Origin: Cryptomeria japonica
Taxonomy: Eukaryota > Streptophyta > Pinopsida > Cupressales > Cupressaceae
NCBI RefSeq assembly: GCF_030272615.1
Contig: NC_081409.1
Span: forward strand, 525,994,975-526,058,974
DNA length: 64,000 bases
Direction of reading: 5' to 3'
The notes below the pieces were generated by a model, which was not told the origin of the DNA, searched no databases, and saw only the letters and a list, made by a program, of their open reading frames with translations. The stretch's first letter is position 1. Every line of letters starts with the position of its first letter. This document shows, piece by piece, positions 51,760 through 62,863 of this stretch. Both the position numbers and the translations under genes were made by a program.

Positions 51760-53024
51760 TGTCTACCCCAACTATAATGATAATAATAATACTTCTAATT
51801 GAAATCTCAATCCAAACTTTGGACATTCATATGGTAGAATTTACTATTTTCATGGCTGGTGTTCATTTAGTTATCAATCCAGGAACGTAAAACTTGAAAT
51901 GGGTCTACAATATATATGCACTAAGCTCCTTAAATGATTATTCTGCATTACTGTAGTGACTAACATTATGCAAAAAGGAAAGTCAGGAATGGAAATCATA
52001 AAAGGCTACATGAAAGCTTCACAAAACACTGCTAAAATGATCTAATGAAAATAACAAGAATCACACCATCCTGTCTTGGCTGCAGGAACAGTCAAAGGAT
52101 CTATTTCCAGTGGTTGCAGGAACAATCCAGTCATGAATTTCTACTGCAACTAAGTAAAAACTAATTTCAATGATCATAAACACATGATCACTCACCAAGT
52201 GGGCCCCCTTGGATGAGTGATATCAAACTCCCAGCAAAGTACTATTAATAGATCAGAACAACATATTCTTATTCATTTCTTTCTGAAAATGATTACATAT
52301 TCTAAAAGAGGAAATTCAGAATGCTTGTCAAATCTCTGCTCAATTCCTTTCCATCTTGTCTAACTCTAAGAAAGAAGGAAGAGCTTATTATAAATAAAAG
52401 ATCAACTGCAATGGACAACTCAAGTTACGCCCAGAAGAAGAGGCGGCTAATTGTCAGATGAAGGAGATAACTGAGAGCTTGGCTGCAGGAACTGTGGATC
52501 TGAAACCGAACCACAGTCTTTGCACACCAAAATGATATTTTGTGAATTCAATATGCACCAGAGTTAAACTCCCATGGTGAAGTATAACTTCTCCGATTAT
52601 GCCATACATTGCGCTTGCTCGAATCCCCTTCAGTTTGACCTCCAGTTATCTGAACGCGATTCTCCAGTCCTTAGGCGTGAAAGAAAATCATCCACCGCAA
52701 CATCAATTATTATCTGCACTAAAACAAAAACAACATACAAGGACATGCATATGTATCTTACTCAATTAATACATTCATTAACTCACATATGACATTATCC
52801 TAAATAATCTGCATATCACAGGGACAAATCATTTGGCTGCAGGAATAAATTGACATGGCTGCAGGAATTAACCGACAAAGTTCAAACATGATTTCTTAAG
52901 TTCAGTTTTAGAACATGGATTACATATAGTCAATTCACAATACTTTACTATCACAATGCAACCCAAAAGATACCAAAAAACCTAAGAGTCATGATTAAAA
53001 ACATGTCAAAGCATCGACTTATCA
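51760..53024 (-). repeat. LTR of the gypsy element (3' LTR in coding sense)
   Basis: 1265 bp, paired with 61,599-62,863. On the coding strand it begins TGATAAGTCGATGC and ends GGGGTAGACA. The plus-strand frame at 52,574-52,792 also occurs in the other LTR and is not evidence of a gene. Confidence 0.97.
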
Positions 53025-53042
53025 TGCCCCCCAACTTTAAGG
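53025..53042 (-). promoter_or_regulatory. Terminal polypurine tract of the gypsy element
   Basis: On the coding strand CCTTAAAGTTGGGGGGCA directly precedes the LTR start TGATAAG. It would prime plus-strand synthesis. Confidence 0.85.
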
Positions 53043-53342
53043 GTTTGCTGCTCTTGCAGCAAAAGGAAAATTTCTTATTTTTGCTGAAACTCTGAAATCA
53101 CCAATAGTGTCCTATCTAGTTCCCTTGGAAGGCAAATTCCAATAAAATCCTTTCATTTTCTCCAACCTGGACCATCTAGCTATTTCTTCTACAACTACAT
53201 CATAATTCTGTTCTATTGGTTGGCATGCCAAAAGTGGCCACATAAGGATCAGAGGCTGAAAGATTAATGGCAACCAGTTATTGGATTTCTCCCTGCCTAG
53301 CTGTATGTATCTGGAGGCTCTTTGTATAGTTGCATGAAAATT

Positions 53343-53570
53343 CTATAATGAGTAAGGTTCTCCCAATTTTAAATGATCTGGTAGATGATTCCAGCATTGA
53401 GTTAGCCCTTCTAGTGCGGTTGTCTTGTGGGTCTGAACCAAATGCTCATACGCTTGATAGACTTCCTCTCTCATTAGAAGTACTATCTTACTAACATCAT
53501 CTCTTATTAGCAACTTTTGCCAATCATAATACAGAACCCTGGGTGCTTCTGATTCCCTCCTCAATGGCAA
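53343..53570 (-). pseudogene. Possible frameshifted tail of the gypsy accessory ORF
   Basis: 76 codons (MPLRRESEAPRVLYYDWQKL) in another frame downstream of the stop at 53,687. It reads like protein and may be the original C-terminus or a separate small frame. No domain is recognised. Confidence 0.35.
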
Positions 53571-53686
53571 TGGACAATCAAGTTCTAATTTTCAAACTCC
53601 CTAGCTTGTGGTCCTATGATCATCTCATTTTGGATCCATGACATTAAAGCTCTGAGATGGATATCCTCAATATACAATAAAGGATT

Positions 53687-55396
53687 CTATTCTCTATCTT
53701 GGGGTACAACATAGTTATGTAAATATAATTCACATAACAAATTCCTTACAGCATGTGGGGAGGTTTGATAAGCATGATAGAATTCCTCAGGTGTTTCCAA
53801 GGATGGATTAAGGTCCCTAACAATGTGGTTTAATCTGAAATTCAGATACTGCTCTTTCAAATGTACTGCATAAATTATTGGGTGTGCCCTACACTGCATT
53901 ATCTCAGGAACCATACCATAAATCTCTTCTACCTTAGCTTCCAATTCTTTAATTCTATTATCTTTCTTTTCAATCTCTTTTTGCTGCTTATTAATTATCC
54001 CTTGCAACCTATCCTTCTCTATTTCCCATTGCCTAAAAAATGTCAAAGCAATTGATAAACTAGTTAGGGATGAAGGAGGTCTAATAGGTCCTACCTTAGA
54101 CCGTGGGATTTTTTCAATAAACTCCTCATTCTGAGTTGACATATCTCCCACATTTTTTTCAGGTTGCTGTAGAACATCATCAACAATCTCTTCACATTGC
54201 AATGCCATTGAAGCAAGATTTTCTAGCTTATCCATTACAACTTCTTCTTGAATTTCTTCTTGGATTTCTTCCTTTGTAGGGTTTTCTTGAATTTCCTCTT
54301 CCACAGGGTTTTCTTGCATTTCCTTCTCTACAGCATCTTCTTCTTCCGAAGTTTCTACTACAATAACCTCTACTGGATTACTCACAGGTTGAGTCTTCTG
54401 TGTCCTCCTTCTTGTTCTCCTTTCATATACTTTTGAAATAGATGCAGGAGTTTTAGTTTTTGTTTGACACCTCTTGGTTGCAGGAGGAATATGCACTTCC
54501 TGCGGCTGGATAATAAATTCTTCATCTGATTAAACCTTTTCCAATTCTTTTCCTTTCCTTTGCAAAATAGGTGAATCTCTTTGAAGAGAGGTAGAGGGTT
54601 GTCCTTTGATTGACTCTGCTTCAATATTTACTTCCATAATAATTGTGGCTCCTTCAGCAACCAACAAACCCTCATCTTCACCAGAAAGATCTTCTACAAC
54701 AATCTCTTCTTGAGCCGGCGGATTATTCGCAATTGGGACTTCATCAACCCTAAATTGCAGAATATCCTCAAACACACCCCATTCCATTTGTGAAACATCT
54801 CTCAGGGACCACTGTACAAGTAACTTAACCAGTCCATGATGGCTAACAGAGCGATTTCCATATTTTCTAGTCTCCTTAGCACTTATAGAAATGAGATGAT
54901 ACAAGAAATTTGGGACATTAACTTGCCGGTCATGATGCAGATGACTAAGTAACTTGAAATGAGGTGAATGTAGATTTGAATACCGTTCTTCACATGTAAT
55001 ATATTTCATAATATACAGAGCTACCTGAGGCCAATGTGCTGGTAAAGAAACCCTTCTAGTCCCTTGCCTATCCACCTTTAAGGGTCTATCAGTGGAAATT
55101 AGGAGCTCTGCCCTGGCACTCCTTGCATCTTTTGATTCTGGAAAGAGTTCTCCTTCCTGTAGCAACCCTATGACCTTTGCAATTCGCTACTCCGTAGTAA
55201 TTACCCTCAACCCTTTAACTGTAGCTTCTCCTTCATCAAAGGAATGCATAAATTCCGCAGCTATTTCGTCATTGAAATCGCTGATTTTCAAGAAATAATC
55301 TAGCCAGCTGTGGTTTCAGAAATAATGCACACATACAACATCCTGCAGGAACCCTTCATGGACCGTTGGTTCATGGCAAATTAGATCACCACCCAT
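53687..55396 (-). pseudogene. Gypsy accessory ORF after integrase, homologous to the LINE 1 third ORF
   Basis: One frame of 570 codons from the ATG at 55,396 (MGGDLICHEPTVHEGF) with three internal stops (TGA, TAG, TAA), each explicable by C-to-T or G-to-A change. Order: an N-terminal globular region; the block QVALYIMKYITCEERY and LLSHLHHDRQVNVPNFL (55,024-54,890); a Glu-rich linker with the repeat-like IQENPTKEEIQEEIQEE; a basic patch (YERRTRRRTQK); a strong coiled coil (about 54,040-53,920); and a C-terminal helical part. There is no signal peptide, membrane span or furin-like site, so this is not an envelope protein despite its position. LINE 1 has the same start, length and order at 19,292-17,574. 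Plant Athila/Tat elements often carry uncharacterised ORFs here; the role is unknown. Confidence 0.75.
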
Positions 55397-55599
55397 CTTT
55401 TACTCTGATACTTCCACAACTTCACCAAAATGTTTGACAGTTTCACAAAAAACTAAAATCTACATATCTTAATTTTGGCGGCAGACCTTATTATTCACTT
55501 GTGTGAAATAATAATCATCATAAGTAATGTCAGTTAGGAAATCAATTCGGGATATCAAAAAACTGATAATAAATCTTATTGGGAAAAAGGACCATAAAG

Positions 55600-55617
55600 T
55601 ACCCCCCCAAACTTTAC
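55600..55617 (-). promoter_or_regulatory. Internal polypurine-tract-like sequence
   Basis: On the coding strand GTAAAGTTTGGGGGGGTA lies about 200 bp before the accessory ORF and is nearly the same as the terminal tract (TTAAAGTTGGGGGGCA). It separates gag-pol from the accessory ORF. Confidence 0.65.
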
Positions 55618-55869
55618 CTAGCACGTGTCCACATAGGCTGATGAGTTTTCGGGTTTGGAGTGGATTTAAATAGGATAAAAATCATAATGAACTAATAAAT
55701 GCATAATTAAAATAAAGTACAATATACATGTACTTGCAATTGGGCAAAAATGATGGTGAAATGAAATGAAGTGACAGGTAAGAAAGTGGAATGGAATGTA
55801 GTGGATGGAACTTTATGTATGGAGAACAATATTCCCACGGAAATATTTTATTATGATACAGTGAATAAG

Positions 55870-58800
55870 TTCACTACAGAGGTTGCAAGAACATCACCTT
55901 TATCAACATGCTCAAGTGCAACAGGAAGCTCATGAATTGATACTGAATCATTGGCAGTTGCTGCAGGAACCTTGCTATTTGCTGCAGGAACTTTTATTTC
56001 ATTTTGGGGAGCAAACTGCTACAAGAACTCTTCTCTAGTAGCTGGCTTGTGATAAAGTCGTAGTCAATGTCCATTCACTAAGAGTTTAAATCGAACAGGA
56101 TCTATTGTGGACAACCAGACTGCTCCATTCTGAAAAACTTCTTCTACCTCATAAGGACCTAACCACCTTGTTTGGAGTTTTCCCATAGCATCCTTATATC
56201 TGGAATCATACAGGAGTGCCCAGTCACCAACTTTGAATTTCTTTTCTCTAATATATTTATCATGCCATCTAGCTCTTTGGTTTTGAATCAATTCTATCTG
56301 TTGAACAACTATCTTTCTCTATTCATCAAGAGCATTTAACTGCTAAATGCATTCCTTCTGTGCTTCAGACAATGTCATATTCAGTTCTAGAGCTGTTCTC
56401 AAGGTTTTATGCTCAAATTCAATAGGCATCATTGCTGTTTTTCCATAAACCCTCTGAAAAGGTGTGAATCCAATTGGTGTTTTCCATATTGTTCTATATG
56501 CCCAAATTGCCTCTGAAAGTCGATGAGACCAATCTTTCTTGTGGATAGACATTGTTTTTGTAAGAATAGTCTCAAGCTCTCTATTGGCAACTTCTACTTG
56601 TCCATTAGACTGTGGATGATATGGAGTAGATTTCCTGTGTCTTATATTGTATTCATTGACCAAAGCTTTTATCAATGTTGATGTAAATTGAGGTCCCTGA
56701 TCTGAGACAATTTCCCTTGGTACTCCATACCTTGTAAATATTTCTTCATAGAGAAACTCATCCACCTTATTATCTCTTGCATGTTGCATAGCTCTAGCTT
56801 CTACCCACTTTGTCACATAGTTTGTACATACCAAGATATAAGATTTGCCATTAGAAGGTGGATCAATGGGGCCAACAAAATCTAATCCCCACTTGTCAAA
56901 TGGTGTAACAGATATTTGAGGATATAGTGGAATCTCATCAGATTTTGTAGGTCTGCCCATTCGCTGACATCTGTCACATTTCCTTGTGTACTGAGCTGCA
57001 TCCTTGTGTAATGTAGGCCAATAGTAACCGGTATTGAGTATTTTCTGTGCTGTCCTCTTGGCAGCAAAATGACCTCTACATGGCTCATCATGACATGAAT
57101 GCAAGATATCATATGTTTCATCCTCTCTAACACATATTCGCATGACTTGATCAGATCCAGTATAAAATAGACAATCAACAATCCATAAAAAGTTAAAACT
57201 TTTTTCTACTAGTAACCTTCTTTCCTTAGGAGAAAAAGAAATTGGCATCTTAGCTGCAACTAAATAGTTGGCAATATCAGCATACCAAGGAGTATGAGCC
57301 TGTATGAGAAACAAATGCTCATCTGGAAAAGTCTCATTTATCATTGTAGAATCTTCCTATAATTGAAGATGTGAAAGATAATCTGCAACAACATTAGACT
57401 TCCCTGGCTTATCAACAACTGTGATATCAAATTCCGGCATCAACAATAACCAGCGAGCCAGTCTACCGATGATTGATGGCTTATTCATGAGATATCTAAT
57501 TGCAGTATGATCTGTATGCACAAATATGAGATACCCTATAATATAGTGTCTAAACTTGTTAAGGTCATATATGACAGCTAGCATTTCCTTTTCAGTAACT
57601 GTATAATTCAATTCAGGTCCTTGCAAATTCTTGCTGATATAATATATTGCATTTTCCAACTTGTCAACTTTTTGTCCCAGCACTGCTCGTATGGCATAAT
57701 CAGATGCATCTGTATGGATTTGGAATGGTAGAGACCAATTAGGTCCTTTTAGAACTGGTGCTTGAGTCAAAGCATGCTTAAGTTTTAAAAAAGCTTCATT
57801 GCATGCTGAGGTCCATTTAAATTCTGCATCTTTAGTAAGTAGTGTATATAAGGGAGTTGCAATTTTGTTGAAATCTTTGATAAACCTTCTATAGTATCCA
57901 GCATGGCCAAGAAAACTTCTCACATCTTTCTGCTTCACAGGGTCATTAATATGTTGAATAAACTCAATCTTTGCTAGATCCACTTGTATGCCTTGTACAT
58001 ATATATGATGACCAAGGACTATTCCTTCTTCCATCATAATGAAACACTTCTCACTGTTTAGAGACAAGTTGTAGTCTTCGCACCACTGCAAAAGTTTCTT
58101 CAAATTACCGAATGCTTGATCAAATTCAAAGCCATAAGTTGTAAAGTCATCCATGTAAATTTCCATAATATTTTGAGAAATATCAGAAAAAATACTGATC
58201 ACTGCCCTTTGAAAAGTGGCTACAACATTACACAACCCAAAAGGAAGAATAGAATATGCATAAGTGCCCCATGGGCAAGTAAATGTTGTTTTCTCCTGAT
58301 CCTCAGGAGCTATTTGTATCTGATTATAGCCACTAAATCCATCCAGGAATGAAAAATATCTCTTACTAGCAAGAGAATCCAATACCTGATCCACAAATTG
58401 CAGTGGAAAATGATCCTTCCTTGTGGCTAAGTTTAAGGTTCTATAATCAACACATACTCTCCATTTGCCTCCCTTTTTAGGAACTATCACCAAAGGTGAT
58501 ACCCATTGACTATCAGAGATAGGATAGATAAACCCAACTTTCAACAATTTCTGCAATTCTTCTTTAACTATCTCCTTCAAGGTAGGGTTGACTCTTCTTT
58601 GAGGTTGTCTAAGGGGGTAACACTCATCCTTTATGTAAATGTGATGAGTACAAACTACTGGATCAATTCCATTCATATCCTTGTAATCCCATGTAAAATC
58701 ATTTCTATGGAGTTTCAACAAGTCCACTAGGGTATCCTTTTGAGTATCTACTATTTTCTTATTGATGTTCAAATATTTATTCAATTCAACCTCTATCTTG

Positions 58801-59657
58801 ATAGTAAGATCAATCCGATTTATATCAGAAAAATGAGAATAAGATAATTCATGTGGCAACAAGGTATGCAAGATATTAGTGGCTGCAGGAAAGTCCAACC
58901 CTACAATATTCGGAACCAATTCCTGCAATTCTTGGTCTTCTATTAATTCATTTATCAAGACCTTATAAAGAATTGATTCTTCATCATATAACTGCATGAG
59001 TGGCACTCGATTAATCATCATAAGGTGATTAATAGAGTCAATGTCTTCAGATTCCTCTCCCAAAATAGGCCAAACAGCCTGTTGTTGTTCAAGTTGAGGT
59101 TGTGTAGGGGAATACAAGGCTAATGTTTTTGTGGAACTGCCATCTGAAATAGTCACATCTCCTGATCTACACCCAATATATGCACCAGCTGTGGCAAGCC
59201 ATGGTCTTCCCAAAATGACTGGATATCCCCCCAATGTTGCTTTTGGAGATAAAATCATAAAGTCTGCAGGATATTCCCAGGAATCTAGAATAACTACTAT
59301 ATCTTCTATGATACCATCAGGTCTTACTGCAGAGCCATCAACAAGTTGGAGAACTATGGGTGTAGCCCTTAAACTATCTATCTCTAGATGTTTCATTACT
59401 TCCCTTGTCATTACATTAATGGCTGCCCCTAGATCAACTAACACATTTTTTATTTGACTGCCATTAATGACTATACTCACAACAGGACTACCTGGATCAG
59501 AATACTTTGGAATAACAAATTTTCCTAACATAATATCATCCAATTGACCCATAACATGAACTATTTGTGGATCCTTTTTCTTTCTGCTAGGTTTCTTTAG
59601 GTATGCTTCTCTCAATGCCTTACCATATATTGGGACATCCTTTATTGCTTGCAACAT
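55870..59657 (-). pseudogene. Gypsy pol: protease, reverse transcriptase, RNase H, integrase
   Basis: It is in the same frame as gag. Protease-like NVLVDLGAAINVM sits about residue 75 of the segment starting at 59,657. The reverse transcriptase has VDYRTLNL, YFSFLDGFSGYNQI, PFGLCNVVATF and YMDDFTTYG (about residue 500). RNase H has HTDASDYA, VTEKEMLAV and HTDHTAIRYL. A TAG at 57,357 separates the integrase part: HHCC finger with GHF and CDRCQR; core Asp in WGLDFVGP, Asp in VSDQGPQF and Glu in NGQVEVANRE, with 35 residues between the last two, all intact. After two more stops (near 56,343 and 56,310) the C-terminal GPY/F-type module (WLGPYEVEEVFQNGAVWL) runs to the TGA at 56,064, where VNGH*LRLYHKP suggests a former CGA. 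The frame continues readably to about 55,870. Confidence 0.95.
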
Positions 59658-59659
59658 TG

Positions 59660-61505
59660 GAATTTTAACACAAATGTGCTTCAGTTGATCAAGAATATCA
59701 AAGCTTTGCTATTGTTTAGTGGAAACTTCTTTGTCTTTCAATCTATGGGGAAATGGTGGTAATATTTAATTCTGAGGTATTACATCTTTAGGATCAGAGA
59801 TTGGCTACTCTTCTTGTACCTCAGTAATAACCAGATGAGAGGGATTAGGTAGAGTTATCCCAGATTGAAGGTGAATATCATCTAGTGATAAAGAATAGGC
59901 TGGGTATTGATTAGCATCAGATAAATAAGCTTGTTGTTGTTGCTGAGATTTGATATTTGGATTAGGCAACGGTTGAGTAGGCAGCTGTGTTGGCCTATGA
60001 GGTGGTGTTGTAGCTGCAGGAGGTGGCATTAAAGAAGGAGGTTGTGGCTACTAAGAAGGGGGCTGATATCCAGAAGATTGGGATGACCATGATGGGTTTC
60101 CCCTCCATTGAGAGGTAGGTTGCCAATTTCCTTGAAACTGGTTCCTTGAACCCTAAGGTGGATACCAGTTTCCCTGTGGCTGCTGCCACTGGGGGATTTG
60201 ATTAGCAAATTGCTGTCCTTGGCCTTGTGATCCATACCAATGTGGATAATTACCAAAATTTTGAGAATACTGTGGTTGCCATTGGTTATTTGGTGCATAA
60301 GAATTACCACTATAACCAGAGAAGGAAAGTGGATCAGGTGGCATACCTTGTCTTTGAAAATTTGGTCTTCTTTGAGCAACGTAGAAGACTTGTTCATCCT
60401 CACCTTGAATTGGTTTGAAAATAGGTACTTCAACATTTGCAACTATCTTACATCTGCAATCTTTCTTCTGCTGCTTACAATGAGGACAAAATTTTGCAAG
60501 AAATGCATCAGCTTCCTCATGCTTCTTCTTAGCTACCAATGTATCCAACTGAGTAGCCATATTGTTTATAATGTCCTCCTTGAAATCTTTTAATAGATGG
60601 CTAAGTTCCAATCTAGAAACTCCAGTTCCAGATGATGATGATGGTGCCCCTGGCTTAAATCTCCTATTCTTCTTAGAAGTAGATCTGGAATACTTCTTGT
60701 AAATTTGTCCTATTTCAGCCTAAGTAGATTGTGTAATGTCACCTCCTCCCATGAGATCTAAGGAATCGGTGCATTCATCACTGATACCCCTCAAGAATAT
60801 CAATTTGAGGGAATCTTCATTTAGAGTACTATGCTTGGACTTCTTGACACTAGACAAAAACCTTTCCAAATAATCCTCAAGGCTCTCATCTTTAGTTTGT
60901 GTCATTCTAAAGATATCATCCCCATGACGATCAGTGCCTCTACAATAATCTTTGTATTTTGCAAGAAACAACCATTTCATCTCATCCCATGTATTGATTG
61001 TGCTACTACCTAAGCTCATAAACCATCTCAAGGATTACTCCTTCAAAGTGGCTGGAAAATTTTTGAGTCTATGGGCATCTGTAGTATAGTCAAAACTCCT
61101 ACAGAGAACATCAAACTCAAACAAAAATGTATCCGGATCCTTTGCCACCAACTCATAGAATTTAGGAAGTGAAGATGCTGGAATGTTCTTGAGGTTAGCA
61201 TTATCATGCTGGTTAGAGATGGGAAACTCAAATGTTGGACCGGGTGGTGGTGGTGGATTATTCCCAACAGGAGGTGGGTTCCCTTGCATTGGACTTGTGG
61301 GGGTTGTTACTATAGGAAATTCTTCTTCTTGTGGACCAAAAAGGAACTGAAGACTACCTTCTGGAAATTCAGACTCAAGGTGATTCAAATTTTGTGGGAC
61401 TTGATACAGTTCAGAAAAAGGGTTTAAATCTAGAAAATTATCTTCTGCATGAGTAGTATGAGTGGGCAGAAATCTACCTCTGGCATCTCTTCTTCTATTA
61501 TGCAT
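59660..61505 (-). pseudogene. Gypsy gag
   Basis: It starts at 61,505 (MHNRRRDARGRFLP) and runs in the pol frame with several stops (61,035, 60,720, 60,153, 60,050-60,030, 59,805). A proline-rich N-terminus is followed by the capsid-like retrotransposon gag region (PKFYELVAKDPDTFLFEFD, WDEMKWLFLAKY, ESLEDYLERFLSSVKK, DSLKLIFLRGI; about 61,140-60,780). A Cys cluster FCPHCKQQKKDCRCK (about 60,500-60,455) follows, then a long Q/N/P/W-rich stretch (60,400-59,900). The spacing C-x2-C-x6-C-x-C is not the normal CCHC knuckle. Confidence 0.9.
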
Positions 61506-61576
61506 GCAGATTCATGAAATTTCAAACAATTAACTAGAAACTAAAATAATCATAAAAGGTTCTTAGCTTGACACCA

Positions 61577-61594
61577 TCCCCAGCAACGACGCCA
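61577..61594 (-). promoter_or_regulatory. Primer binding site, tRNA-Asp type
   Basis: On the coding strand TGGCGTCGTTGCTGGGGA matches the complement of the plant tRNA-Asp 3' end (TGGCGCCGTTGCCGGGGA) except for two C-to-T changes. Four bases separate it from the LTR. Confidence 0.9.
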
Positions 61595-61598
61595 AAAA

Positions 61599-62863
61599 TG
61601 TCTACCCCAACTATAATGATAATAATAATACCTCTAATTGAAATCTCAATCCAAAGTTTGGACATTCATATGGTAGAGTTTACTATTTTCATGGCTGGTG
61701 TTCATTTAGTTATCAATCCAGGAACGTAAAACTTGAAATGGGTCTGCAATATATATGCACTAAGCTCCTTAAATGATTATTTTGCATTACTACAGTGACT
61801 AACATTATGCAAAAAGGAAAGGAAGGAATGGAAATCATAAAAGGCTACATGAAATCTTCACAAAACACTACTGAAATGATATAATGAAAATAACAGGAAT
61901 CATACCGTTCTGTCTTGGTTGCAGGAACAATCAAAGGATCTATTTCCAGTGGCTGCAGGAACAATCCAGTCATGAACTTCTACTGCAACTAAGTAAAAAC
62001 TAACTGCAATGATCATAAACACAGGATCACTCACCAAGTGGGCCCCCTTGGATGAGTGATATCAAACTCCCAACAAAGTTCTATTAACAGATTAGAACAA
62101 CATATTCTTATTCATTTCTTCCTGAAAATGATAACATATTCTAAAAGAGAAAATTCAGAATGCTTGTCAAATCTCTGCTCAATTCCTTTCCATCTTGTCT
62201 AACTCTAAGAAAGAAGGAAGAGCTTATTATAAAGAAAAGATCAACTATAATGGACAACTCAAGTTACGCCCAAAAGAAGAGGCAGATAATTGTCAGATGA
62301 AGGAGATAACTAAGAGCTTGGCTGCAGGAACCGTGGATCTGAAATTGAACCACAGTCTTTGCATGCCAACGTGATATTTTGTGAATTCAATATGCACCAA
62401 AGTTAAACTCCCATGGTGAAGTATAACTGCTCTGATTATGCCATACATTGCGCTTGGTCGAATCCCCTTCAGTTTGACCTCCAGTTATCTGAACGTGATT
62501 CTCCAGTCCTTAGGTGCGAAAGAAAATCATCCACCGCAACATCAATTATTATCTGCACTAAAACAAAAACAACATACAAGGACATGCATATGTATCTTAC
62601 TCAATTAATACATTCATTAACTCACATATGACATTATCCTAAATAATCTGCATATCACAGGGACAAATCATTTGGCTGCAGGAATAAATTGGCATGGCTA
62701 CAGGAATTAACCGACAAAGTTCAAACATGATTTCTTAAGTTCAGTTTTAAAACATGGATTACATATAGTCAATTCAAAATACTTTACTATCACAATGCAA
62801 CCCAAAAGATACCAAAAAACCTAAGAGTCATGATTAAAAACATGTCAAAGCATCGACTTATCA
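61599..62863 (-). repeat. LTR of the gypsy element (5' LTR in coding sense)
   Basis: 1265 bp, the same length as 51,760-53,024, with about 56 differences counted by eye. Confidence 0.97.

Larger units (their letters stand above)
51760..62863 (-). mobile_element. Complete Ty3/gypsy element, Athila/Tat-like, with an extra 3' ORF
   Basis: Two direct LTRs of exactly 1265 bp flank, in coding order on the minus strand, a tRNA-Asp primer site, a single-frame gag-pol, an internal polypurine tract, an accessory ORF and a terminal polypurine tract. The TSD is ATTGG. YMDDFTTYG, GHAGYYRRFIKDF and the INETFPDEHLF start of the integrase region are typical of the Athila/Tat branch. By eye the LTRs differ at about 56 of 1265 positions (4.4%), mostly transitions, so the insertion is neither recent nor ancient. 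It lies inside the internal region of the long-LTR element. Confidence 0.96.

Noticed and set aside
52574-52792. 72-residue frame conserved at 62,413-62,631
   Set aside because: It lies in the two LTRs and is conserved only because the LTRs are recent copies.
53687-55396. Envelope protein for the gypsy accessory ORF
   Set aside because: No signal peptide, membrane span or cleavage site is visible, and the protein matches a LINE ORF.
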